From Roseinatronobacter sp. S2 (lineage in GTDB: Bacteria; Pseudomonadota; Alphaproteobacteria; Rhodobacterales; Rhodobacteraceae), in NCBI RefSeq assembly GCF_029581395.1, contig NZ_CP121113.1, positions 3,034,001 through 3,098,000 of the forward strand: a stretch of DNA of 64,000 bases, given 5' to 3'. The notes under the pieces are model-generated. The model did no database searches. It was given only the letters and a program-made list of their open reading frames with translations, and had not been told where the DNA came from. A program made the position numbers and the translations under genes. Shown here piece by piece: positions 37,236-47,181 of this stretch. Numbering within the stretch: position 1 is the first letter of the stretch; each line of letters starts with the position of its first letter.

Positions 37236-38045
37236 TCAGACCCCTGCCGTTTGCGAAAACGCCAACGCCATCAGGCCGGTTTCAGTCAGGAACAGCACCA
37301 TCAACGCCGCTGCAATCATGGCATCAAAGCGGTCCATCACGCCCCCATGACCGGGAATAAGGTTCGAGCTGTCCTTCACGCCCGCATGGCGTTTGATCGC
37401 GCTTTCGGCAATATCGCCCGCCTGCCCCGCCATCGCGACCAGAACCGACACAACCACCAAACCGGCACCGCCACCCAGCACCCCGATGAACGCCCAACCG
37501 ATCACGACCGCGACAGCCCAGCCCGCAATCGTGCCCGACCATGTTTTTTTCGGGCTGACACGCGGCCACAGCTTCGGCCCGCCAAGGATGCGGCCTGCAA
37601 AATACCCCGCCACATCGGACCCGATGACCAGCAGTACCAACCACAGCACCCATTCCCAGCCATAGACATTGCGCAGCACGATAAGGCCAAGCCCCGCAAA
37701 CAGGATCAGTGCCAGATAGGCCGCCGCAATACCCCTGTCCTTCGGGAATCGCCATGCCAGCAACACCACAGCCAGCACCAGTGCCCCCAGAACCAGTTCC
37801 CCTGTCAGTTTCGCGGAAAACACCCACAGCGCGACCGCAGCCGTAAACCCTGCGCCTTCGGCCTTGCCGAAGGGGGCGGCAGGGTCCAGCATCCGGGTCA
37901 GTTCCCAGATCATCAGCCCGGTCAGGACGTAGACCAGAAGTTCAAACGCAAACCCGCCCGCCCAGACGGCAGCAACACCAACCACCGCCATGGCAAGCCC
38001 CGACAGGGCACGCGCCCGCAGGTCGCTGAAACTTGCAGCACTCAT
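37236..38045 (-). CDS. cdsA: Phosphatidate cytidylyltransferase
   Basis: 269 residues, six or more membrane helices. Makes CDP-diacylglycerol, precursor of all phospholipids. The C-terminal CDP signature is clear: GSDVAGYFAGRILGG, then SPKKTWSGTIAG. Its start overlaps the uppS stop by 4 bases (ATGA). Confidence 0.96.
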   Translation of the reverse strand: MSAASFSDLRARALSGLAMAVVGVAAVWAGGFAFELLVYVLTGLMIWELTRMLDPAAPFGKAEGAGFTAAVALWVFSAKLTGELVLGALVLAVVLLAWRFPKDRGIAAAYLALILFAGLGLIVLRNVYGWEWVLWLVLLVIGSDVAGYFAGRILGGPKLWPRVSPKKTWSGTIAGWAVAVVIGWAFIGVLGGGAGLVVVSVLVAMAGQAGDIAESAIKRHAGVKDSSNLIPGHGGVMDRFDAMIAAALMVLFLTETGLMALAFSQTAGV

Positions 38046-38791
38046 ACTTTAACCCCGCCAAAGCGCCGCTCGCGCAAGGAAAAATCTTTCAGGATGTTTT
38101 CCATCGTCTTGGGGCTGAAATCAGGCCAAAGTGTTGGCGTGAAAACATATTCGGCATAAGCCGCCTGCCACAGAAGAAAGTTCGACACACGGAATTCCCC
38201 CGATGTGCGCACAACAAGATCAGGGTCCGGCAGATCGCGCGTATCCAGATAGCGCGACAGGACGTTGTCGTTTATTTCATCAGCGTCCAGCTTGCCTGCC
38301 GCCACATCGCGCGCCATTGCGCGTGACGCGCGCGCGATTTCATCACGGCCACCGTAATTCAGCGCAACCGACAAATGCACCCTGTCATTGCCTGCGGTTT
38401 CGGTTTCGATCCACTGAATAAGCGCCTGCAAGTCATCATCTAGCCGCGACCTGTCGCCGATAAAGCGCAAGCGCACGCCTTCGCGCTTCATGCGGCCCGC
38501 TTCGCGACGGATGTAGCGGGCGAAAAGGGACATCAGCCCAAGCACTTCTTCGGTGGACCGCTTCCAGTTTTCTGTCGAAAAGGCGTAAAGCGTCAGATAG
38601 CGGATGCCCAGTTCGGGGCATACCTCGACCAGTTTGCGCACCTGTTCGGCCCCTTTGCGGTGCCCGACAAGACGCGGCCAACCGCGGTTTTGCGCCCAGC
38701 GCCCGTTCCCGTCCATGATCACTGCAACATGCAGATCCCGCAACGGCGCGGGACATTCACGGCCTGACTGGGCTGACTTGTCGAACATCAT
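38042..38791 (-). CDS. uppS: Undecaprenyl diphosphate synthase
   Basis: 249 residues. cis-prenyltransferase that makes the lipid carrier for peptidoglycan and polysaccharides. Motifs: VIMDGNGRWAQNRG (catalytic Asp), LTLYAFSTENWKR, and DLVVRTSGEFRVSNFLLWQ near the C-terminus. It lies 47 bases after frr. Start at the first of two ATG codons; either is possible. Confidence 0.97.
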   Translation of the reverse strand: MMFDKSAQSGRECPAPLRDLHVAVIMDGNGRWAQNRGWPRLVGHRKGAEQVRKLVEVCPELGIRYLTLYAFSTENWKRSTEEVLGLMSLFARYIRREAGRMKREGVRLRFIGDRSRLDDDLQALIQWIETETAGNDRVHLSVALNYGGRDEIARASRAMARDVAAGKLDADEINDNVLSRYLDTRDLPDPDLVVRTSGEFRVSNFLLWQAAYAEYVFTPTLWPDFSPKTMENILKDFSLRERRFGGVKV

Positions 38792-38838
38792 TCATCAAAA
38801 CCCTTCACAACTGGAACCCTCCAGTGCGTATGACCGGA

Positions 38839-39402
38839 CTACACCTGCATAATTTCTTCCTGCTTGCCATCCAGGGCCTTATCAACATGAACGATATAGC
38901 TGTCGGTCAGGTCCTGTATTTCTTCAGACCAGAGTTTCTGCTCATCCTCGGACATGCCGGCGGCTTTTGCCTTCTTGATCTGGTCCATACCGTCGCGGCG
39001 CACATTGCGGATGGCCACGCGCGCGTGCTCGGCATATTGCGCGGCAACGCGTGTCAGCTCGCGGCGGCGTTCTTCGTTCAGCTCGGGAATTGGCAGCATG
39101 ATGATAGTGCCGTTCAACTGCGGGTTTATGCCAAGACCGGATTCGCGGATTGCGCGTTCAACCTTGCCGACAAGGCCCTTGTCCCAGACATTGATCGTCA
39201 CCATACGCGGTTCGGGCACGTTGACACTGCCGACCTGATTGATGGGCGTCATCTGGCCATAGGCTTCAACCATGATGGGTTCCAGCATCGATGCCGACCC
39301 CCGCCCTGTCCGCAATGACGCAAATTCGGTCTTCAATGCGCCCATCGCACCATCCATGCGGCGCTTCAGATCATCCAGATCAATCTCAATCTCTTCTGAC
39401 AT
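38839..39402 (-). CDS. frr: Ribosome recycling factor
   Basis: 187 residues from the ATG at 39402, which has AGGGAA eight bases upstream; the open frame six codons further has no such site. Releases ribosomes after termination together with EF-G. Family text [25 protein letters not shown] and [16 protein letters not shown] is present. Follows pyrH after 101 bases. Confidence 0.97.
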   Translation of the reverse strand: MSEEIEIDLDDLKRRMDGAMGALKTEFASLRTGRGSASMLEPIMVEAYGQMTPINQVGSVNVPEPRMVTINVWDKGLVGKVERAIRESGLGINPQLNGTIIMLPIPELNEERRRELTRVAAQYAEHARVAIRNVRRDGMDQIKKAKAAGMSEDEQKLWSEEIQDLTDSYIVHVDKALDGKQEEIMQV

Positions 39403-39503
39403 CTTCGTTTTCCCTGTCACTGGGCCAGCATCGCATGATGCAGCAAGCTACCCGTCTTCTATCGCCAACACCGCAGCTTTGTAAGCCCGTGTTGACAATC
39501 CCG

Positions 39504-40235
39504 TTAGTCCGAAACGCGGGTATATGTCCCTTCCCCGCGCAGAATGCCGCTAAATCCGCCGGGTTCATCCAGCGAAAACACAATAATCGGCAGGTGATTG
39601 TCGCGCGCCAGCGCAATGGCGGATGCATCCATCACCTGCAAATGCTTTACCAAAACATCATCAAAACTGATGGTGTCAAAACGGCGTGCATCGGCGTGTT
39701 TCTTGGGGTCTTTGTCATAAACCCCGTCAACCTTGGTGCCCTTGAATATAGCTTCGCAGGCCATTTCATTGGCGCGCAATGTGGCGGCGGTGTCAGTGGT
39801 AAAATAGGGGTTGCCGGTGCCCGCCGCAAAAATGCACACGCGCTTTTTTTCCAGATGTCGCACCGCGCGGCGGCGGATATACGGCTCGCAGACCTGATCC
39901 ATCGGAATGGCGCTGATAACACGGGTGAAGACGCCCAGATCTTCCAGCGCGGCCTGCATGGCCAGCGCATTCATCACCGTGGCCAGCATGCCCATATAAT
40001 CGGCGGTGGTGCGTTCCATCCCCTGTGCGGACCCCTGCAACCCGCGAAAGATATTGCCGCCGCCGATGACCATGCAGATTTCGACGCCCATTTCATGCAC
40101 CGATTTGACTTCATGCGCGATGCGCGCGACGGTTGGCGGGTGCAGGCCATAGCCCTGATCCCCCATCAGCGCCTCGCCCGAAATTTTCAGCATCACGCGT
40201 TTATAGGTGGTGCGGGTTTCTGGGACATCACTCAT
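39504..40235 (-). CDS. pyrH: Uridylate kinase
   Basis: 243 residues. Phosphorylates UMP to UDP. Amino-acid-kinase fold with [15 protein letters not shown] at the start, [10 protein letters not shown], and the late [11 protein letters not shown] motif. First gene of the long minus-strand envelope/translation run; its promoter must lie in the 109-base gap shared with divergent miaA. Confidence 0.97.
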   Translation of the reverse strand: MSDVPETRTTYKRVMLKISGEALMGDQGYGLHPPTVARIAHEVKSVHEMGVEICMVIGGGNIFRGLQGSAQGMERTTADYMGMLATVMNALAMQAALEDLGVFTRVISAIPMDQVCEPYIRRRAVRHLEKKRVCIFAAGTGNPYFTTDTAATLRANEMACEAIFKGTKVDGVYDKDPKKHADARRFDTISFDDVLVKHLQVMDASAIALARDNHLPIIVFSLDEPGGFSGILRGEGTYTRVSD

Positions 40236-40344
40236 GGGGCAATCCTTTTTTTGGCGGGTGCGGCAGCAACTTACGGCAGGGCGCTTTCATCACGCAGCAA
40301 AATGTCGGAAAACGGGCGCAGGTTCAATGTGAAAGCGGGCAGAG

Positions 40345-41253
40345 ATGCAGGAAATGACCGACCCTTCGCGCGATGCGCTGTTAAAGTTGCAGGCGCAACC
40401 GCCGGATGTGACGCGGCCCGTGTTACTGGCAGGCCCAACAGCAAGCGGAAAATCGGCGCTGGCACTTTGGCTGGCATGCACGCAGGGGCGTGTTGTCATT
40501 AATGCCGATGCGTTGCAGGTCTATGATATGTGGCACACCCTTAGTGCGCGCCCTGACGCGCATGAAATCGCACAAGCGCCACATTTCCTGTATGGATGCG
40601 TTTCGCGCGGGCAGGACTGGTCGGTGGGACATTGGCTGCGCGCTGTGCAACCGCTGCTGGCGCGCCACCCCAACCCCGTCATCGTGGGGGGGACGGGGCT
40701 GTATTTTCGGGCGCTGACCGAAGGGCTGGTCGAAATTCCGCCAACGCCTGCCGAAATTCGCGCGCAAGCAGACCGGCACCTGGCAGAAAATGGGGCCGAT
40801 GCCTTGTTGGCCGAACTCGATCCGGCAACGGCTGCACGGATCGACACGGCCAACCCCGCCCGCATTCAGCGCGCATGGGAAGTGTTGCGCACCACCGGAC
40901 GCGGGCTGGCCGACTGGCAAGACGACACCCCGCCCCCCCTGCTGTTCCTTCACAACACGACACCCTATGTGCTGCGCCCCCCCAAAGACTGGCTGAACGC
41001 CCGAATCGATTCGCGGTTCGAGCAGATGATTGCAGCAGGCGCGCTGGATGAAGCGCGCGCGGTGCTGCCGCACTGGACGCCGGGCGCTCCCTGGACCAAA
41101 GCGATCGGCGCGCCAGAGCTGATTGCCCATCTGCAAGACCAGATTTCGTTGTCAGATGCCATTGATGCCGCTAAACTTGCCACGCGCCAGTATGCCAAGC
41201 GGCAGCGCACATGGTTTCGCAACCGGATGCAAGGCTGGATTTCCCTGCCATAA
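40345..41253 (+). CDS. miaA: tRNA dimethylallyltransferase
   Basis: 302 residues. Adds a dimethylallyl group to A37 of tRNAs that read UNN codons. P-loop GPTASGKSALA (30-40), VINADALQVYD, GGTGLYFRAL, and the late KQRTWFRNR-type motif (AKRQRTWFRNRM). Start ATG at 40345 with an in-frame ATG three codons later; both are within reach of the upstream GAAAGCGGG stretch. Alone on this strand, divergent from pyrH. Confidence 0.96.
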   Translation: MQEMTDPSRDALLKLQAQPPDVTRPVLLAGPTASGKSALALWLACTQGRVVINADALQVYDMWHTLSARPDAHEIAQAPHFLYGCVSRGQDWSVGHWLRAVQPLLARHPNPVIVGGTGLYFRALTEGLVEIPPTPAEIRAQADRHLAENGADALLAELDPATAARIDTANPARIQRAWEVLRTTGRGLADWQDDTPPPLLFLHNTTPYVLRPPKDWLNARIDSRFEQMIAAGALDEARAVLPHWTPGAPWTKAIGAPELIAHLQDQISLSDAIDAAKLATRQYAKRQRTWFRNRMQGWISLP

Positions 41254-41398
41254 ACGCAATTTCACCCGAAAGTCAGAGTCACTGAATTGCCACGCCGGTC
41301 AGAAAACTGGCCGATCTGACACATATGCGTGACCGATTTTCCTTTTCCTGCGCCGCTTCGGTCTTACTGTCGCCAAGGTCTTGGGGGACAGATGACGC

Positions 41399-42226
41399 AT
41401 GATGCAAATACCTGAACAACCGTCACGCCTGCGGATGAAATCGCTGGCAAAACTGGCCAACAGCCCGAAATGGCAGCTGGAAACACTGCGCGCCCTGAAC
41501 GAGCCGCTGTTTCTTTGGTTCACCCATGGGCAAGGGCGCATCTCCATCGCGGGCAGTGCGCGCGGGTTTCACCCGCATAACGCGATTTTCATACCTGCGG
41601 GCGTCATGTTCAACTTTCAGGTGATGACGCGCGTGCAGGGCATGGCAATTTACTTCGGTCATGGCCATGGCCTTAGCCTACCGGATATTCCCTTGCATCT
41701 GCGCTTGCGCGAAGGGGGCCACCAGTCCGAAGTAGGGCAGATCATCGATGCCATTCACCGCGAACTGGACGGCGGGCGCCCGCTGGCCGAACGCGCGGCA
41801 CTATGTCAGGTGGGTTTGCTGTCCGTCTGGCTGGACCGACACCGTGCGGAACAAGTGAAAGATACCGCCCAGGCCGGACCACGCAATGCCAATGAACGGC
41901 TAACCGCGCGCTACACGGCACTTCTGGAACGCGAATTCGGATCTTCACTGAATATTTCGGATTATGCGACCGCACTGGGCGTCACACCCACACATCTGAC
42001 CCGCGCCTGCCGCGCCAGTTGCGGGCGCACCGCACTTGCGCTTCTACAGGACCGCCGCCTGTATGAAGCGCGCCGCATGCTGTCCGAAACGACAGTGCCC
42101 GTCCAAGATATTGCGCGCGGGCTTGGGTTTTCCACGGCCGGATATTTTGCCCGCGCTTTCGCGCAGCAAACCGGCCAGCCACCCACGGCATGGCGCAAGG
42201 CGCATGCCAGTATCATGCGTCACTGA
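41399..42226 (+). CDS. AraC family transcriptional regulator
   Basis: 275 residues. N-terminal cupin-like sensor (about 25-120, with [20 protein letters not shown]) and C-terminal two-helix-turn-helix AraC domain (about 175-265; [33 protein letters not shown]). GGGGGAC lies before the ATG. The gene stands alone after miaA, and its 3' end overlaps the DUF2256 gene tail-to-tail by 7 bases. The target and effector are unknown. Confidence 0.9.
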   Translation: MMQIPEQPSRLRMKSLAKLANSPKWQLETLRALNEPLFLWFTHGQGRISIAGSARGFHPHNAIFIPAGVMFNFQVMTRVQGMAIYFGHGHGLSLPDIPLHLRLREGGHQSEVGQIIDAIHRELDGGRPLAERAALCQVGLLSVWLDRHRAEQVKDTAQAGPRNANERLTARYTALLEREFGSSLNISDYATALGVTPTHLTRACRASCGRTALALLQDRRLYEARRMLSETTVPVQDIARGLGFSTAGYFARAFAQQTGQPPTAWRKAHASIMRH

Positions 42227-42384
42227 TCCGGGGGGCGCGGCTGCGGCTTGCTCGCGCGGCATCTGTCCGAACAATACCGCACATCCTGCCAGACGCGCGC
42301 CCATTTCTTGCGCCACGCAAATGGTCGCCCGCATGTGGCGCAAATCTTTTGCGGCAAGTCCGGTTTACGGCGCATACGGGCCAT
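42220..42384 (-). CDS. DUF2256 zinc-ribbon-like small protein
   Basis: 54 residues. Two Cys pairs, CATCGRPF and CSDRC, around the family text [17 protein letters not shown]; this is the DUF2256 pattern, probably one zinc ribbon. It starts one base after the photolyase stop (TGACATG), so the two are co-translated. DUF2256 proteins are often beside or fused to cryptochrome/photolyase genes, which suggests a shared function, but none is established. Confidence 0.85.
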   Translation of the reverse strand: MARMRRKPDLPQKICATCGRPFAWRKKWARVWQDVRYCSDRCRASKPQPRPPDQ

Positions 42385-42385
42385 G

Positions 42386-43924
42386 TCACAAATCCAGCCG
42401 CAACTGTGCGGGGTCTTCCTTGCGGCGACGCGTAGCCGCCTGACGCAGGGACGCCGCGCTGCTGCGGTCACTTCCGCGCGCACGCGATGCGTGTTTATAG
42501 GCAACCGCCTGCGCCACGTCCTGAAAGCCTGCCTGTTTGCGCAGCCCCCAAAGTGTGTCACGCGCGAATTTTCCTGCCTGCGCCAGATCGACAACCGGCG
42601 CGGGATATCGCTGCCCCAATGCGCGCCGCCCGTCCGGCCAGGTCCAGGGTGTGTGAATATGCGACTGGGGCACATTGGCCAATTCAGGCACCCAAGCCTT
42701 TATGAAACGCCCGTCAGGGTCGTGGTCCAGCCCCTGTTTGACGGGATTGTAAATCCGTATCGTGTTTATCCCTGTGGTGCCCGATTGCATCTGGCATTGC
42801 GACCAGTGAATCCCCGGTTCATAATCCGTGAACATCCGCGCCAGATGCGGGCCGGTATCACGCCAGTCCAGCCAAAGATGATAGCTGGCAAATGACATCA
42901 GCATTGCGCGCATGCGGAAATTCAGCCAGCCGGTGGCATTCAGATAGCGCATGCAGGCATCGACAAAGGGAATGCCGGTTTCTCCTTGCGCCCATGCCTG
43001 CAAAAGGTCCTGATTTTGCCCGCGCGGGCGCAATTTCTCATGCGCCGGATGCAGACACAGGTTTTCCAGCTGCGGTTCATCTTCCAGTTTCTGGATGAAA
43101 TGGTCCCGCCATGCCAAACGCTTGCCGAAGCTGGTGAACGCGGCCGCCCAGCCGCCCTGCCCTGCATGATCTGCACGCGCCTGCTGGCGGGCATGCTCGA
43201 CCTCGCGGACAGACAAAACCCCCAACGCCAGATAGGGTGACAATCGCGAACAGGCACGTTCCGCCGTCAGCGGTGACGACATTTGCGCCCGATACCCCTG
43301 CCCGCGCGTTTCCAGAAATGTCTGCAAGGTATGGGTTGCGGCCTGATGCCCGCCACGCTGGCGGCTTGGGCAGGGGTCGGGTTTCAGGCGCAAGGCCTTT
43401 GCATCCGGCAAATGCTGTAGCGTGGCAATTTCGGGCTGCACGGGGGCCAGGGCTTGCGGCGGGTCCACGACGGGCAGGGACATGAATTGCGCGCGCAGCC
43501 TTTGCCAGCCATCACGCGATTTCAGCGGGCGCACCACACCCGATTGCGGCAATTCCAGCCACTCGACGCCCGCGCCGCGCGCCCATGCCCCCACACGCCG
43601 GTCGCGCGCATATGTCCAGCCATTGCCGGTTTCTTCATGGCTGATTATCCGCGTTACACTATGGCGTTGGCACAGCCGCGCCAGTTCCTGCGCCGCGTCC
43701 CCCATGCGAATGACAAGCGGCTGACCAAGGCGCGCCAGTTCCTCTCGAAGACTGTGCAGGCATTGGGCGGTGAACGCCCATTGCCGCCCGGATGTGTCAG
43801 ATAATGCCCAATATTCGGGTTCGATGATGTAAACAGGCAGCACATATGAATCCGCAGCCACCAGCGCGGGATGATCATGAAGACGCAGATCGCGTTTGAA
43901 CCAGACAAGGACAGGGCTACACAT
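42386..43924 (-). CDS. Cryptochrome/photolyase family flavoprotein
   Basis: 512 residues. N-terminal photolyase alpha/beta domain begins [17 protein letters not shown] (5-21); C-terminal FAD domain is about 215-430 with [31 protein letters not shown] and [23 protein letters not shown]. The tail (about 465-512) is basic. It would use light and FAD to repair pyrimidine dimers or to signal. By eye, the segment facing the flavin ring (369-382, [14 protein letters not shown]) does not have the Asn-Asn-Gly-Gly of classical CPD photolyases, so repair activity is uncertain. It is coupled to the DUF2256 gene. Confidence 0.88.
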   Translation of the reverse strand: MCSPVLVWFKRDLRLHDHPALVAADSYVLPVYIIEPEYWALSDTSGRQWAFTAQCLHSLREELARLGQPLVIRMGDAAQELARLCQRHSVTRIISHEETGNGWTYARDRRVGAWARGAGVEWLELPQSGVVRPLKSRDGWQRLRAQFMSLPVVDPPQALAPVQPEIATLQHLPDAKALRLKPDPCPSRQRGGHQAATHTLQTFLETRGQGYRAQMSSPLTAERACSRLSPYLALGVLSVREVEHARQQARADHAGQGGWAAAFTSFGKRLAWRDHFIQKLEDEPQLENLCLHPAHEKLRPRGQNQDLLQAWAQGETGIPFVDACMRYLNATGWLNFRMRAMLMSFASYHLWLDWRDTGPHLARMFTDYEPGIHWSQCQMQSGTTGINTIRIYNPVKQGLDHDPDGRFIKAWVPELANVPQSHIHTPWTWPDGRRALGQRYPAPVVDLAQAGKFARDTLWGLRKQAGFQDVAQAVAYKHASRARGSDRSSAASLRQAATRRRKEDPAQLRLDL

Positions 43925-44013
43925 GGAAGGTAGGACATATCCCAGAATAATGGCGGGTCAAGCTGTTTTGTTCACACAATGTTCACGGTGTTGATTTATC
44001 TTGTCCCTCGGGA

Positions 44014-44499
44014 ATGTCTGCAATGAAAAGGCAGGGTAATCACTTGGTAAAACTGAAGCTGCTCGTCATTTTCTGGCTGGGATGCCTGAGCATATCTGCG
44101 ACCGCATGCCCGGTGCCTGTCGATGAAGAACTCGGCATTCATCTGGATGCCCTGAACCGCGAACGCGACCGTGCAGGCTTGGCCAGATTTGTCCTGTCGT
44201 CAGAACTGACACGGATTGCACAAGATCACGCCTGCGACATGTCCAGACGCGGGTATTTCAGCCATGACAGTCCGGACGGCGCGGGCATGATGGACCGGCT
44301 GGCAAACGCGCAGGTCAAGGGGATTTGTCGCGCCGCTGAAAACATTGCCAAAGGTCAGCGCGATGTGCCCCATGTCATGCGTGTCTGGCTGCGATCAAGT
44401 GGACACCGGCGCAATATTCTTGACCCGCGCCTGACATTGGTAGGGGTCGGGCGCGCACAGGGCGCATATTGGGTGCAATTATTTGCGGCACAATGCTGA
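44014..44499 (+). CDS. CAP/SCP (PR-1-like) domain secreted protein
   Basis: 161 residues. N-terminal hydrophobic signal (LKLLVIFWLGCLSISATA) followed by a compact CAP domain: LNRERDRAGLARF, AQDHACDMSRRGYFSH, AENIAKG and SSGHRRNILDPRLTLVGVG. The His and Glu residues that line the CAP cavity are in these segments. Cys pairs in the mature part suggest oxidised disulfides outside the cytoplasm. Bacterial CAP proteins are little understood. Start: ATG at 44014 or 44023, three codons apart. Stands alone between the photolyase and pepN. Confidence 0.88.
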   Translation: MSAMKRQGNHLVKLKLLVIFWLGCLSISATACPVPVDEELGIHLDALNRERDRAGLARFVLSSELTRIAQDHACDMSRRGYFSHDSPDGAGMMDRLANAQVKGICRAAENIAKGQRDVPHVMRVWLRSSGHRRNILDPRLTLVGVGRAQGAYWVQLFAAQC

Positions 44500-44596
44500 A
44501 CATATGCGGGCCACGAAGCCGCGCGGGCCAAACGGGTGTTTGCTGTCAGCTACGGTCTGGGCTACACCCTGTCCGTCACCTTGCCGGAGGAACTCC

Positions 44597-47164
44597 ATGC
44601 CCGACACGACACCGCAGCCCGTCTTCCTCGCCGATTACCAGCCGCCCCCGTTTTTGGTAGAATCGGTCGCGCTGACATTCCGGCTGCACCCGACGGCCAC
44701 GCGGGTTTCGTCCGAAATCCGCTTTCGTCCGAACCCGGATGCAACACCGGGCCATGATCTGCGGCTGGATGGCGAAGGGCTGAACCTGCTGCATGCCAGC
44801 ATTGACGCAATGCCGTTGGATGCACGGCCGGACACAACCGGCCTGACCATTCCCGCAGCCCTGCTGCCGGAAGGTGCGTTCGTCTGGCAGGCAGAGGTCG
44901 AGATTGCGCCCGAAGGCAACACCGCGCTGGAAGGGCTATATATGTCAGGCGGCATGTATTGCACCCAATGCGAGGCTGAAGGCTTTCGCAAGATCACCTA
45001 CTACCCCGACCGCCCCGATGTGATGGCCCCCTTCCGCGTGCGCATTGAAAGTGACCTGCCGGTGCTGCTGTCGAATGGCAACCCTGTGGCATCGGGGGCA
45101 GGCTGGGCCGAATGGGACGACCCGCACCCGAAACCATCCTACCTGTTTGCACTGGTGGGCGGGGATCTGGTGTCAACGCCTGACAGTTTCACAACAATGG
45201 ACGGACGACACGTCACACTGAACATTTGGGTGCGAAAAGGTGATGAGCACAGCACGGCTTACGCGATGGATGCACTCAAGCGCTCCATGCTGTGGGATGA
45301 ACAGGTTTATGGGCGCGCCTACGATCTGGACATTTTCAACATTGTCGCGGTTGACGATTTCAACATGGGTGCCATGGAAAACAAGGGGCTGAACATTTTC
45401 AATTCCAGATATGTTCTGGCCACCCCGGAAACAGCGACCGACGCCGATTTTGCCAGTATCGAACGCATCATCGCGCATGAATATTTCCACAACTGGACAG
45501 GAAACCGCATCACCTGCCGCGACTGGTTCCAGCTGTCGCTGAAAGAAGGGCTGACCGTTTTCCGCGATCAGCAATTCATGGGCGATATGCGCAGCCACGC
45601 GGTCAAACGGATCGAAGATGTGCTGACACTGCGCGCGCGCCAGTTCCGCGAAGATGCGGGGCCGCTCGCCCATCCCGTGCGCCCCGAAAGCTATGTCGAA
45701 ATTAACAATTTCTACACGGCCACTGTCTATGAAAAAGGCGCTGAACTGATCCGCATGCTGCGCCTGTTGGTTGGCGAAGACCGGTATGCCGCAGCGCTGG
45801 ATCTGTACTTCAACCGCCATGACGGACAAGCCTGCACAATCGAAGACTGGATTGCCGTGTTCGAAGAAGCGGGCGGGCGGGACTTGTCGCAGTTCAAGCG
45901 CTGGTATGGGCAAGCGGGCACGCCGCGCATCGACGCGACCGAAGACTGGCAGGACGGGCAATATACACTGACACTGCGCCAGCACACCGCCCCTACCCCC
46001 GGGCAGCCGCTGAAGGAACCCCTGCTTATTCCGGTGGCAATGGGGTTGATCGGCCCTGACGGAACCGAGTTTCTGCCCACGCAGGTGCTGGAACTGGACG
46101 GGCCGACCCTAAGTGTCACATATGACAACCTGCCTGCACGACCGGTCGCGTCGCTGCTGCGGGGGTTCTCGGCGCCCGTTGTGCTAGATCACACCCAGCC
46201 CCCCGCAGACCTTGCGCTGTTGCTGGCCCATGACACGGACCCTTTCAACCGGTTCGAGGCGGGGCGCAGCCTTGCGCGCGACACTCTGCATGCGATGATC
46301 ATGCAAACGGCGGCGCAACCGGATCCGCAATTCATCGACGCGCTGCGCATCATGATATGCGATGACACGCTTGACCCCGCGTTTCGCGCACTGGCCTTGC
46401 GGCTGCCCGGGCAGGAAGACCTTGCAGCATCGCTGTCGGAAGCGGGGCATACCCCCGACCCGACCGTGATTTTTCAGATACGCCAAAAGGCAATGCACGC
46501 CATCGCAACCGCGCTGAAAGCAGAACTGGAAAAAATCGCGCAGGATATGGAAACGCCCGGTCCGTTCAACCCGGCTGCGCGCGATGCCGGACGCCGCGCG
46601 CTGCGCATTCAGGCCGTGGCGGCGCTGGCCTATGCAGACCATGGCGATGCGGCCAAGAACGCCTTTGCCCACGCCAACAATATGACGGAACAATTGGGGG
46701 CGTGGAGCGCGCTTCTGGGCATCGGGGCGGGCGCGCAAGAAGGCGCGGAATTTTACGCGCGCTGGAGGCATGACAGACTGGTGATGGACAAGTGGTTCAT
46801 GGCACAGATCATGTTCGCGGCACCTGATACGGCTGTTGCGCTGACCGAAACATTGACCCGCCATGCCAGCTTTGACTGGAAGAACCCCAACAGGTTCCGC
46901 GCGGTCATCGGCGCGCTGGGTGCAAATCCGGCAGGGTTCCATTGCCAGGGGGGCGCGGGCTATCGCTTGGTCGCAGACTGGCTGCTGCGGCTGGACGGGG
47001 TGAACCCGCAGGCGGCGGCGCGCAATTCAACCGTGTTTGAAACATGGCGGCGCTATGATTCCGACCGTCAGACGCTGCTTCGGTCCGAATTGCAGCGCAT
47101 GGCCAGCCACCCGACGCTAAGCCGTGACATGACGGAAATGGTCGCGCGGATGCTGGGGGAATAA
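44597..47164 (+). CDS. pepN: Aminopeptidase N
   Basis: 855 residues. M1 zinc aminopeptidase that trims N-terminal residues from peptides in the cytoplasm. GAMEN substrate motif (258-262), zinc motif HEYFH (H294, E295, H298) with E317 eighteen residues later. The ATG at 44597 has GGAGG eight bases upstream; the open frame to 44483 overlaps the CAP gene and is not used. Length is normal. The last 17 bases before the convergent kinase gene are GC-only repeats of CG. Confidence 0.97.
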   Translation: MPDTTPQPVFLADYQPPPFLVESVALTFRLHPTATRVSSEIRFRPNPDATPGHDLRLDGEGLNLLHASIDAMPLDARPDTTGLTIPAALLPEGAFVWQAEVEIAPEGNTALEGLYMSGGMYCTQCEAEGFRKITYYPDRPDVMAPFRVRIESDLPVLLSNGNPVASGAGWAEWDDPHPKPSYLFALVGGDLVSTPDSFTTMDGRHVTLNIWVRKGDEHSTAYAMDALKRSMLWDEQVYGRAYDLDIFNIVAVDDFNMGAMENKGLNIFNSRYVLATPETATDADFASIERIIAHEYFHNWTGNRITCRDWFQLSLKEGLTVFRDQQFMGDMRSHAVKRIEDVLTLRARQFREDAGPLAHPVRPESYVEINNFYTATVYEKGAELIRMLRLLVGEDRYAAALDLYFNRHDGQACTIEDWIAVFEEAGGRDLSQFKRWYGQAGTPRIDATEDWQDGQYTLTLRQHTAPTPGQPLKEPLLIPVAMGLIGPDGTEFLPTQVLELDGPTLSVTYDNLPARPVASLLRGFSAPVVLDHTQPPADLALLLAHDTDPFNRFEAGRSLARDTLHAMIMQTAAQPDPQFIDALRIMICDDTLDPAFRALALRLPGQEDLAASLSEAGHTPDPTVIFQIRQKAMHAIATALKAELEKIAQDMETPGPFNPAARDAGRRALRIQAVAALAYADHGDAAKNAFAHANNMTEQLGAWSALLGIGAGAQEGAEFYARWRHDRLVMDKWFMAQIMFAAPDTAVALTETLTRHASFDWKNPNRFRAVIGALGANPAGFHCQGGAGYRLVADWLLRLDGVNPQAAARNSTVFETWRRYDSDRQTLLRSELQRMASHPTLSRDMTEMVARMLGE

Positions 47165-47181
47165 ACGCGCGCGCCGCGCGA

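Noticed and set aside
41254..41398. Weak hairpin after miaA (GGTCAG/CTGGCC)
   Set aside because: The stem has a mismatch and no T run, so it is not called as a terminator.
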